NCBI GenBank assembly: GCA_041497995.1
Contig: JBGQHM010000180.1
Span: 1-13,019, forward strand
Source of the DNA: DATKMS01 sp041497995
GTDB taxonomy: Bacteria > Desulfobacterota > Binatia > HRBIN30
Direction of reading: 5' to 3'
Length of the DNA: 13,019 bases
Shown in pieces: positions 7,208-13,019 of this stretch. The translations under genes and the position numbers were made by a program. How positions within the stretch are numbered: the stretch's first letter is position 1; each line of letters opens with the position of its first letter. The notes below the pieces were generated by a model that ran no database searches, was not told the origin of the DNA, and saw only the letters and a list, made by a program, of their open reading frames with translations.

Positions 7208-8479
7208 TCATCCCTCCACCGGTTCGCCGACCACCGCTTCGAGCTCGGCGACAGCTTTCTGAAAGTTGGAGAGCTCTTCGTGGTAGCGCATCTCGTACTC
7301 CAGCGTGACCGTGAAGCTGTTCAGCAGGGTGAGGAAGTCGACCTTGCTGACGGAGTACGCGCTTATGGCCGACTCCAGCGCGAGATGCGCCTGCGGGATC
7401 ACCGTGGTGTGATAGAGCGCAATCAGGCGTTCCGCGGCTTGCGCGCGTGCGTAGAGGTCGCGGATACGCGCTTGGATGCTCACCTCGGTGTTCTGGTGTT
7501 CGGAGTGCGCCGCAGCCAGGGTGGCCGTGGCCTCATCGACGCCCGCGCGTTGCTTGGTGGCGAAGTAGAGCGGCACCTTGACGCCGACGCCGACCTCCCA
7601 TTCGGGGAGCAACGACGCCTTGTTCATGTAGTCGGCGCGGACGACGAAGTCGGGGAGGTATTCGCGGCGCGCCAGCGCCACCATGGACTCGCCGCCGCTG
7701 ACACGTGACTTGGCGGCGTTCACTTCCGGGGCATGTTCGAGCGCCTCTGCCGTGAGCTCTTCGACGGAACGCTTCAGGTGTTTTTCCTCGGAGTGCTCGG
7801 GCGTGCCGAGTGGCGCCGACGGCGGCCGATTGAGGAGCGCATTGAGCTCTGCCGTTTGGCTCTGGCGCCGCTGCTCAAGCGAGGTTTCACGATCGACGAG
7901 CAGCGACAGCTCGACGTGGGCGCGCAGGACGTCTTGCTGAATACCTTCGCCGACGCTGTACTTCACCTCGGCCGTGCGGGCGAACTTCTGCAGCAGCTCG
8001 CGGTTGCGGCGCAGGAGATCGAGCAACGCGAACAGGTGCGCGTACTCGGCGTACGCCATTTTCACCCGGCCGATCACCTCCAGTTCGCTGCGGCGCGACA
8101 GCTGATGCGTTTCCTCCGCCTCGGTCGTGGCAATGCGCTGCTTCAGTCCGAGCTTGCCCGGGAAGGGCACTTCCTGACTGGCGCCGACCCGTATCCACGC
8201 GAACTCGCTGCTGCCCTGCGTGAAGCGATCGAAGCTCTCGTTATGGTAGGCCAGGTCGAGCATCGGGTCCGGCAGCGAGCCGGCTTGAGCCGGCCGGGCT
8301 TCAGCGGCATGCCACTTGGCGACGGCCGCGCGGATCTCGGGGTTGTGTTGTCGTGCGTAACCGACGACCGTATCGAGCGTCAGAGGATCGGCGAGCTCAT
8401 CGCCGTCTGCGCCCCAGGACACCATGGGAACCACGAGAGCCAGGGCTGTGGCTGCACATGCACTTCGCAAGCGACGCAT
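7208..8479 (-). CDS. cusC: CusC-like outer-membrane efflux channel (TolC family)
   Basis: 423 residues, usual length for the family. It forms the outer-membrane channel and periplasmic tunnel of the pump. A signal peptide spans about residues 1-24 (hydrophobic from 7, cleavage near WGA-DG). There is no lipobox Cys, so unlike E. coli CusC it is probably not lipidated. Two TolC-type halves are visible: the first starts LTLDTVVGYARQHNPEI with LPDPMLDLAY and QEVPFPGKLGLK, the second HAPEVNAAKSRV with EWEVGVGVKVPLYFATKQ. The DPML and PFPGKL motifs are typical of the metal-efflux branch. ATG 8479 has an excellent AAAGGAGG four bases upstream. It is first of the cusCBA set and its stop is one base from the cusB start. 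Assignment to copper rests on the neighbours, since the channel itself is not specific. Confidence 0.92.
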   Translation of the reverse strand: MRRLRSACAATALALVVPMVSWGADGDELADPLTLDTVVGYARQHNPEIRAAVAKWHAAEARPAQAGSLPDPMLDLAYHNESFDRFTQGSSEFAWIRVGASQEVPFPGKLGLKQRIATTEAEETHQLSRRSELEVIGRVKMAYAEYAHLFALLDLLRRNRELLQKFARTAEVKYSVGEGIQQDVLRAHVELSLLVDRETSLEQRRQSQTAELNALLNRPPSAPLGTPEHSEEKHLKRSVEELTAEALEHAPEVNAAKSRVSGGESMVALARREYLPDFVVRADYMNKASLLPEWEVGVGVKVPLYFATKQRAGVDEATATLAAAHSEHQNTEVSIQARIRDLYARAQAAERLIALYHTTVIPQAHLALESAISAYSVSKVDFLTLLNSFTVTLEYEMRYHEELSNFQKAVAELEAVVGEPVEG

Positions 8480-8497
8480 ACGTCCTCCTTTGTCCAG

Positions 8498-8558
8498 CTC
8501 TCCCGCGCGTCGCAGGGCGAGAGAGAGCCTTGCTCAACCGAAAATGAAACGCTTCGGT
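8498..8558 (-). promoter_or_regulatory. Two weak hairpins in the leader before cusC
   Basis: In the 87-bp gap upstream of cusC, ACCGAA (8537-8542) pairs with TTCGGT (8553-8558), and CTCTCCC near 8498 pairs with GGGCGAGAG ending near 8525, with one bulge. The second lies just before the cusC Shine-Dalgarno at 8484-8491. Neither is followed by a T-run. They may modulate cusC translation or mRNA decay, but could be chance. Confidence 0.2.
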
Positions 8559-8566
8559 GAGAAGGA

Positions 8567-8929
8567 TCAGAGGAGGAGCAGCGTGTGTTGGGTGATTGGC
8601 GTGTCCGGCGGTGCCGGACCGTGACGCAGTGGCTGCGCGGTCTTCAGCGCGCCAGCGGCGTCCGTGGGGGAGAGCACGGCATGCAGCAGCGCGGCAACCG
8701 GTTTGACCGAGCCGTTCTCGTACTGCGCCGTCGTGCTGATGGCCTGCGCAGTGAGCTGGCGTACGGCCTTGCAGCAACAATCGTCGCTGCGCAGAGTCGT
8801 CCGGTGTTTGCAGCAGTCGTGTGCCGCCGGTTGCGCCATCGAGCAGGCCATGACGCCGCGTGGGCACGTCGCGCCGCCCGAGGAGCTGACCACTGCTAGC
8901 AGGAGCACTATGGCGAGACGCCGTGACAT
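8567..8929 (-). CDS. Small Cys-rich secreted protein, uncharacterised (A)
   Basis: 120 residues from ATG 8929. Charged MSRR is followed by a hydrophobic stretch (5-14) and a short Ser/Gly region, a plausible signal peptide ending near residue 20. The mature part holds Cys22, Cys29, C39-C40 and the triple C51-C52-C53, plus Met and His nearby (MACSMAQPAAHDCCKH), a set suited to soft metals such as Cu(I). The rest is Pro/Ala-rich and ends in ITQHTLLLL. It is the first gene of the leftward series and ends 87 bp before cusC. The open frame extends to an ATG at 8995, but the later start keeps the signal peptide at the terminus and lies just after a candidate promoter. No Shine-Dalgarno is visible. 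I do not recognise a named family; metal binding is inferred from composition and context. Confidence 0.6.
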   Translation of the reverse strand: MSRRLAIVLLLAVVSSSGGATCPRGVMACSMAQPAAHDCCKHRTTLRSDDCCCKAVRQLTAQAISTTAQYENGSVKPVAALLHAVLSPTDAAGALKTAQPLRHGPAPPDTPITQHTLLLL

Positions 8930-8938
8930 GCTGACGTG

Positions 8939-8968
8939 AGTATGTAGCACGGGCTCGTGGGCTGTCAA
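8939..8968 (-). promoter_or_regulatory. Candidate promoter for the leftward Cus operon
   Basis: On the minus strand a perfect TTGACA (8968-8963) is followed after 18 bases by CATACT (8944-8939), matching four of six -10 positions. Transcription would begin near 8932, only a few bases before ATG 8929, so the first message would be almost leaderless, which agrees with the missing Shine-Dalgarno there. A small dyad CACG-AGCC-CGTG lies inside the spacer and might bind a regulator. Confidence 0.35.
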
Positions 8969-9032
8969 AGCGGAAGGAGGCTCCCAAGGCTTCATGACCT
9001 ATTCTTGGCGTTCGCGTACTACTGCGCTGCAT

Positions 9033-9066
9033 TCGCCCTCTGATTTCCTGAATGCTAAGAGGGCGA
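9033..9066 (+). promoter_or_regulatory. Hairpin covering the mlaE ribosome-binding site
   Basis: TCGCCCTC at 9033-9040 is the exact reverse complement of GAGGGCGA at 9059-9066, with an 18-base loop. The right arm contains the GAGGG part of the mlaE Shine-Dalgarno and ends one base before the GTG start at 9068. In RNA this would hide the ribosome-binding site. It is a candidate translational control element; no ligand or trans-acting partner can be read from the sequence. Confidence 0.4.
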
Positions 9067-9067
9067 T

Positions 9068-10198
9068 GTGGCGAATGCGGGGGCGTATCAGCTGGCCGTG
9101 CAGCGGGATGGCGGGGGGGCTGCCGACATGCACATCCGCGGCCGTGTCGACATCGAGGCGGCGCAGCGGCTGCTGGACGAGATGACGGCGCAGCTCGCCG
9201 GCGTACACGGCGAGGTGCGACTCGATCTGTCAGGCGTCGACTACTTCGACAGCGGCGGCGGTGCGGTCGTCCTTGCCTTGAAGCAACGTCTCGCCCGCGA
9301 CGGCGTTGAGCTTAAGATTGCCGGCTCGACGCCGGCCATCGACGGCTTCCTGAGTCTGGTCGATGAGGAGACGCTGCTGCACCCGCCGCACCCGGTCGCT
9401 CCGCGGCGCGTCAGTACCATCACGCGAATCGGCAGCGAATCGCTCAAGGTGGCTTACGACTTCCGCAAGCTGGTCGTCTTCACTGGAGAGCTCATGCTCG
9501 GCTTGCGTGACGCCATCTTGCACCCGGGCCGGATGCGCTGGCGCGAGACCTGGTTCTACATGGAGCGGACGGGGTTCGATGGCGTTCCAATCGTGTCCTT
9601 GATCAGCTTCCTGATGGGGCTCATCACCGCCTTTCAAGCGGCGATGCAGCTGACCCAGTTTGGTGCCGACATCTACGTGGCCAATCTCGTCGGCCTATCG
9701 ATCACGCGCGAGCTCGGGCCGCTGATGACCGCGATCATCGCGGCGGGACGTTCCGGCGCCGCCTTTGCCGCCGAGATTGGGACGATGAAGGTGTCTGAGG
9801 AAGTCGATGCGCTCACCACGATGGGGCTCGACCGCACGCGCTTTCTGGTCACGCCGAAGGTGGTGTCGCTCATCTTGATGCTGCCCTGCCTCACGCTCAT
9901 CGCGGACGTGATGGGTATGTTGGGTGGCCTGGTGGTTGCCGTCGTCGGCCTCAACTTGCCGGTGCAGGTCTACATCCGGCAGACGCGTATCGCCATGCGC
10001 ATTTGGGACGTCGCCTCCGGTCTCATCAAGAGTGTGGCGTTCGCCATTCTGATCTCCGGCGTTGGTTGTCTCCGCGGCTTCCAGGCAGAGACCGGCGCGG
10101 AGAGCGTCGGGCGCATCACCACCTCGGCCATCGTTGCCGGCATCTTCCTGATCATCGTCACCGACGCGGTGTTCACCATGCTGTTCCAGTATTGGTAG
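9068..10198 (+). CDS. mlaE: MlaE-family lipid ABC transporter permease with N-terminal STAS domain
   Basis: 376 residues. It is the inner-membrane permease of an MCE-type lipid transporter. Residues about 8-105 form a STAS domain; the motif VDYFDSGGGAVVLAL puts Asp61-Ser62 at the site that is phosphorylated in anti-sigma antagonists. Residues about 130-376 are the MlaE permease, with the signature run from GLSITRELGPLMTAIIAAGR through EIGTMKVSEEVDALTTMG and several hydrophobic helices (about 172-200, 245-262, 279-305, 325-345, 351-373). In E. coli the STAS part is a separate protein, MlaB; here it is fused. The start is GTG 9068, chosen because AAGAGGG lies 4 bases upstream and the STAS fold begins at once; that site can be masked by a hairpin. 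mlaF begins four bases after the stop. Confidence 0.93.
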   Translation: MANAGAYQLAVQRDGGGAADMHIRGRVDIEAAQRLLDEMTAQLAGVHGEVRLDLSGVDYFDSGGGAVVLALKQRLARDGVELKIAGSTPAIDGFLSLVDEETLLHPPHPVAPRRVSTITRIGSESLKVAYDFRKLVVFTGELMLGLRDAILHPGRMRWRETWFYMERTGFDGVPIVSLISFLMGLITAFQAAMQLTQFGADIYVANLVGLSITRELGPLMTAIIAAGRSGAAFAAEIGTMKVSEEVDALTTMGLDRTRFLVTPKVVSLILMLPCLTLIADVMGMLGGLVVAVVGLNLPVQVYIRQTRIAMRIWDVASGLIKSVAFAILISGVGCLRGFQAETGAESVGRITTSAIVAGIFLIIVTDAVFTMLFQYW

Positions 10199-10202
10199 GC
10201 CT

Positions 10203-11018
10203 ATGACGACTGAGACCACAACGGCGCCGGCTGCAGGGCCGGCGATTCAAGTCGAGCATCTGGTAGCGCGGTACGAGGATCGCACGATTCTCAACGACGT
10301 CAGCTTCGAGGTGCAGCGTGGCGAGCGTGTGTTCATCGCCGGCGGTTCGGGGTGCGGCAAGACCACCCTGTTGCGGCACATTATCGGGCTGAACCGACCG
10401 ACCTCCGGACGCGTGCTGATCAACGGCGAGGACATCGCCGCCGCCGACGAGGATGAGCTCCGACGCATCCAGCGCAACTTCGGCATGCTCTTCCAGTCGG
10501 GCGCCTTGTTCGGATCGCTGACCCTCGGCGAGAACGTGGCGTTGCTGTTGGAGGAATACACCTCACTGCCACCTGAAACGATCCAGCTGCTGGTGCGCAT
10601 CAAGCTCGGTATGGTGAAGCTGGCGGGGTTCGAGGACTTCATGATCGCGGAGCTCTCGGGTGGCATGAAGAAGCGCGCCGGGTTGGCGCGCGCGGTGGCG
10701 CTCGACCCGAGCATTCTGTTCTTCGATGAGCCGTCGGCGGGCCTCGATCCGGTGACGTCTGCGGGCCTCGACGAATTGATCATCCAGATAAACCGTAGCC
10801 TCGGAACGACCATCGTGGTGGTGTCCCACGAGCTGGCGAGCATCTTCACCGTCGCCGATCGGGTCATCATGCTGGATGGCGAGGCGAAGGGGATCGTGGC
10901 GCAAGGGAAGCCGCAGCAGCTGCGGGACGAGCATCAGGATCCCCGCGTCCACGGCTTCTTCAATCGCATACCAGCGACAACGGTGCACAGGAGGACGAAC
11001 GGTGGCAACCGAAGCTAA
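10203..11018 (+). CDS. mlaF: MlaF-family lipid ABC transporter ATPase
   Basis: 271 residues, normal for the family. It is the cytoplasmic ATP-hydrolysing subunit that drives lipid movement through MlaE. All nucleotide-binding motifs are intact: Walker A GGSGCGKTT with Lys53, Q-loop MLFQSG with Gln98, signature LSGGM (151-155), Walker B ILFFDEP with Asp175 and Glu176, D-loop SAGLDP, and switch His209 in VVVSHE. The FQSGALFGSLT and LSGGMKKRAGLARA sequences are typical of MlaF/Ttg2A. The ATG start follows the mlaE stop by four bases, with GGTAGG next to it. The C-terminus overlaps the mlaD start by 17 bases and carries the mlaD Shine-Dalgarno, so expression is coupled. Confidence 0.95.
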   Translation: MTTETTTAPAAGPAIQVEHLVARYEDRTILNDVSFEVQRGERVFIAGGSGCGKTTLLRHIIGLNRPTSGRVLINGEDIAAADEDELRRIQRNFGMLFQSGALFGSLTLGENVALLLEEYTSLPPETIQLLVRIKLGMVKLAGFEDFMIAELSGGMKKRAGLARAVALDPSILFFDEPSAGLDPVTSAGLDELIIQINRSLGTTIVVVSHELASIFTVADRVIMLDGEAKGIVAQGKPQQLRDEHQDPRVHGFFNRIPATTVHRRTNGGNRS

Positions 11019-11946
11019 TAAGTTCGAGGTCGGCGTCTTCGTCATCGTGACGACGGTCATCGCCATCGCGGGAGCGATCTGGCTGGGCGCCAGCCGCTTC
11101 CTGGAGAAGACCGACCGGTACGTCACCTACTTCTCAGAGTCGGTGCAGGGCCTCGACCCGGGATCGTCGGTGAAGTTCCGCGGCGTGCCCGGCGGCCATG
11201 TCGCCTCCATCGGCATCGCGTCCGACGGTGAGCTTATCGAAGTGCTCATGGACATTGATTCGAATATGGCCAAAGCCCTCAAGCGCGATCCGAACTTGCG
11301 GGCGACGCTGGAGCTGAGCGGGATTACCGGGCTGCGCTACATCGAGATCGATCGCCGCAAGGGCGACGCGCTCAATCAGGCGCCGGTGCTCAACTTCAAG
11401 CCGCCGTGCGACGTCATCCCATCCTCGCGCTCCAGCTTCAAGGCGATCCAGAGCGCCTTGGAAGATGTGTATGACCGATTTATGCAGCTCGACGTGGGGG
11501 GCATCTCGACGGAGGCGAAGACGGCTCTGCAAGCGGCGACAGCGCTGCTGCGCGACGAGCGCATCGATGCCGTGCTGGCCAATCTGAAATCGACCACCCA
11601 ATCCACGAGCCAGTTGACCAAGAATCTTGAAGGCATGACCAACGGGGTCCACTTGGCCCCGGCCATCCAGAACGCCACCGAAGCGACCGCCGAAGCGAAG
11701 GTGCTCATCAGCGACTTGAGCAAAGGCCCGTTGGGACAACAGCTGGGGCAGACCATCGAGCAGTACAATCAGCTGGCGCAAACGGCGCAGCAGGTGGTTG
11801 CCGGCATGCAATACACGCTGGAACGCCTCGATCGCACCGCCAGCAGTTTGCAGTTGCTGAGCGAAGAGCTGCGGGGACAGCCCTCGTTGCTGCTGTTCGC
11901 GGAGCCGCCGCCGCCGCGGCGATTGCCGGAAGGGGGGAACCGATGA
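11002..11946 (+). CDS. mlaD: MlaD-family MCE-domain protein with long helical tail
   Basis: 314 residues. A single transmembrane anchor at about 10-30 (FEVGVFVIVTTVIAIAGAIW) is followed by one MCE domain at about 37-118 with the usual GLDPGSSVKFRGVPGGHVASI motif and LSGITGLRYIEI. The remaining 190 residues are mostly helical (many Gln, Thr, Leu), ending in the conserved-looking tail RGQPSLLLFAEPPPPR. MCE proteins form hexameric rings that carry lipids between membranes; with one ring and a long helical tail this one may form a needle-like tunnel, as described for mycobacterial Mce proteins. The open frame extends upstream to 10876, but GTG 11002 is the real start: AGGAGGA lies 6 bases before it and the anchor follows at once. 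It ends in an ATGA overlap with the lipoprotein gene. Confidence 0.93.
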   Translation: MATEANKFEVGVFVIVTTVIAIAGAIWLGASRFLEKTDRYVTYFSESVQGLDPGSSVKFRGVPGGHVASIGIASDGELIEVLMDIDSNMAKALKRDPNLRATLELSGITGLRYIEIDRRKGDALNQAPVLNFKPPCDVIPSSRSSFKAIQSALEDVYDRFMQLDVGGISTEAKTALQAATALLRDERIDAVLANLKSTTQSTSQLTKNLEGMTNGVHLAPAIQNATEATAEAKVLISDLSKGPLGQQLGQTIEQYNQLAQTAQQVVAGMQYTLERLDRTASSLQLLSEELRGQPSLLLFAEPPPPRRLPEGGNR

Positions 11947-12560
11947 GGATGCGTGGCGGTGCGCTTCTGCTGCTCGGCGGACTGTTGGCCGGCTGCGTTC
12001 ATCTCAGCCAACCGTCGCCCGACATCCGCGAGTACCGCCTCGCCTACACGCCGCCGCCGATGACGGGTCAACCGTTGCCCGTGACCCTGCGTATCGCGTC
12101 GTTGGGTGTGGCCGCGATGTACGACCGTCAGCCGATCGTCTACGGCGACGACGCGTACTCCGGCGGCACGTACTACTACGCGCGCTGGAGTACGAGCCCG
12201 AGCGCCATGCTCACCGACCTGCTGGCTCGGGACTTCGTCGACTCGCACCTTTATGCCGCCGTGCAGCAGGGTCCGTCCCCCGTCCCCAACGACTACCAGC
12301 TCGGCGGCGAGATCGAGGAGATTCAGGAACACATGAGCCCGACCGGGTGCACCGCGCGCCTGCGTTTGCGCGCGCTACTCGTGCGGTTGCGCGCCGCCAG
12401 CCCGGTGGTCTTGCAGAACAGCTTCGCAGCCGAAGCGCCGTGCGGCTGCAACGAGGTCCGTGAGCTCGCGGAAGCCATGAGCAAGGCGATGGAACAGGTC
12501 TCGGCGCAGCTGCAGCAAGCGGTGTATGACGCGATCGCGAAGGACCGAGCACGGAAGTAG
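11943..12560 (+). CDS. ABC-type transport auxiliary lipoprotein (PqiC-like)
   Basis: 205 residues. The N-terminus has a hydrophobic stretch and lipobox LAGC, so Cys18 is the lipidation site. The body has the features of the ABC transport auxiliary lipoprotein family (formerly DUF330; PqiC relatives): YRLAY near the start, YDRQPIVYGDDAY, then YYYARWSTSPSAMLTDLLARDF, and LGGEIEEIQ. Such lipoproteins sit at the outer membrane and work with MCE transporters, probably as their outer-membrane end. Four Cys besides the lipidated one are present (C136, then C162, C164 in APCGCNEV, with C164 in a CxC pair), which is unusual for this family. ATG 11943 overlaps the mlaD stop (ATGA) and has GGAAGGGGGG 5 bases upstream. 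It closes the Mla gene set; no mlaC follows. Confidence 0.85.
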   Translation: MRMRGGALLLLGGLLAGCVHLSQPSPDIREYRLAYTPPPMTGQPLPVTLRIASLGVAAMYDRQPIVYGDDAYSGGTYYYARWSTSPSAMLTDLLARDFVDSHLYAAVQQGPSPVPNDYQLGGEIEEIQEHMSPTGCTARLRLRALLVRLRAASPVVLQNSFAAEAPCGCNEVRELAEAMSKAMEQVSAQLQQAVYDAIAKDRARK

Positions 12561-12606
12561 CTCGGGTCGCGACACTTGCACCGAGCGCAGTCAGTGGAGG
12601 TTGAAA

Positions 12607-12672
12607 ATGACATCGATCAAGCGAAGTGGGCGAGCCGCTCGCCATACGGCAGCGCGCGCGGAGCAGCCATGA
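12607..12672 (+). CDS. Upstream ORF of 21 codons, coupled to the next gene
   Basis: A short frame runs from ATG 12607 to TGA 12670-12672. A textbook GGAGG (12596-12600) stands 6 bases before it, stronger than the GGAG of the following gene. The stop overlaps the next start as ATGA. The peptide is Arg-rich (MTSIKRSGRARRHTA and six more residues) with no signal or known motif. It may be a leader peptide that feeds ribosomes to the next gene, or a chance frame. Confidence 0.35.
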   Translation: MTSIKRSGRAARHTAARAEQP

Positions 12673-13019
12673 GCATCCCCGTTCCTCTCGAGGCTTTGCG
12701 CGCCGCCATCGCGGAGCGCGGCGCCAGTGCGTACGTACTGACAGTTTCGGACGACGCTCGGCCGCACGTTGTGCACGCTGCCGTACATTGGGAGGGGGAC
12801 GTGCTGGCTGCGGACGTCGGGAAGCGCACGGCGGCTCATGCCACGGTGCGGCCCGTGGTGTCGCTTCTCTATCCAGTGCGGGCGGATGGCGACTACAGCC
12901 TGATCGTCGATGGCAACGCGGTGGTCGCGTCGCGCGAAGATGGGCACCACTTACTCATCACGCCGACGAAGGCCGTACTGCACCGGGCCGCACCAGCCCC
13001 TGACCCGGCGTCGCCGTGC
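12669..13019 (+). CDS. Pyridoxamine-5'-phosphate-oxidase-like (split-barrel flavin) protein, partial
   Basis: ATG 12669 opens a frame of 117 codons that reaches the right edge with no stop, so the C-terminus may be missing. The N-terminal half fits the PNPOx-like split-barrel fold: a helix IPVPLEALRAAIAERG, then a strand-turn AYVLTVSDDARPHVVHAAVHW, GDVLAADVGKRTAAHA, and VSLLYPV followed by YSLIVDGNAVV and HHLLITPTKAVLHR. Members bind FMN or F420, or have lost the cofactor; substrate and reaction cannot be read here. GGAG lies 5 bases upstream, and the start overlaps the stop of a 21-codon ORF. It lies 108 bp after the lipoprotein gene in the same direction and may be cotranscribed, but a link to lipid transport is not evident. 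Confidence 0.7.
   Translation, partial: MSIPVPLEALRAAIAERGASAYVLTVSDDARPHVVHAAVHWEGDVLAADVGKRTAAHATVRPVVSLLYPVRADGDYSLIVDGNAVVASREDGHHLLITPTKAVLHRAAPAPDPASPC

Noticed and set aside
10876..11001. Longer mlaD start with 42 extra residues
   Set aside because: The extra residues are an out-of-frame shadow of mlaF; GTG 11002 has a strong Shine-Dalgarno and begins right before the membrane anchor.
12560..12586. Possible hairpin GCTCGG/CCGAGC after the lipoprotein gene
   Set aside because: Six base pairs with a 15-base loop and no T-run; too weak for a terminator call.
1..13019. CRISPR arrays, tRNA or rRNA genes, transposases and attachment sites
   Set aside because: No spaced direct repeats of CRISPR size, no tRNA-like or rRNA-like segments and no transposase or integrase coding sequence seen on either strand.

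Overview
This is a GC-rich bacterial window. It comes from a Gram-negative (two-membrane) organism: it encodes an inner-membrane/periplasm/outer-membrane RND efflux system, an MCE-type lipid transporter and a lipoprotein of the outer-membrane-linked auxiliary family. I cannot place the organism firmly. Gene content and style fit an uncultivated deltaproteobacterium-like or Binatota/Methylomirabilota-like lineage, but that is inference.

Layout. The window divides into two transcription directions around a 138-bp region at 8930-9067. Leftward (minus strand) lies one long co-directional series: a small Cys-rich secreted protein (8929-8567), cusC (8479-7208), cusB (7206-5869), cusA (5825-2538), a second small Cys-rich secreted protein (2408-2010), a small secreted helical protein (1799-1419), a periplasmic YHS/TRASH-type metal-binding protein (1256-852), and an unrecognised helical protein that runs off the left edge (817-1). 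Rightward (plus strand) are mlaE with an N-terminal STAS domain (9068-10198), mlaF (10203-11018), mlaD (11002-11946), an auxiliary lipoprotein (11943-12560), a 21-codon upstream ORF (12607-12672) and a pyridoxamine-phosphate-oxidase-like gene that runs off the right edge (12669-13019).

How the genes work together. CusC/CusB/CusA form a tripartite Cu(I)/Ag(I) efflux pump; CusA keeps the three substrate methionines and the D/E/K proton-relay residues. No cusF and no cusRS are present in the window. The small secreted Cys-rich and YHS proteins around the pump are the obvious candidates for periplasmic metal delivery, but this is not shown. The plus-strand genes form a complete MCE lipid transporter: permease, ATPase, MCE protein with TM anchor and long helical tail, and lipoprotein. 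There is no MlaC and no separate MlaB; the STAS function is fused to the permease.

The least ordinary signals are two 7-bp-period repeat arrays, one at each gene junction of cusCBA (one is translated as the extra N-terminus of CusB), a 16-bp perfect inverted repeat at 1339-1407, a hairpin that covers the mlaE ribosome-binding site, a pair of possibly related Cys-rich proteins bracketing the pump operon, and the upstream ORF coupled by ATGA overlap to the last gene.
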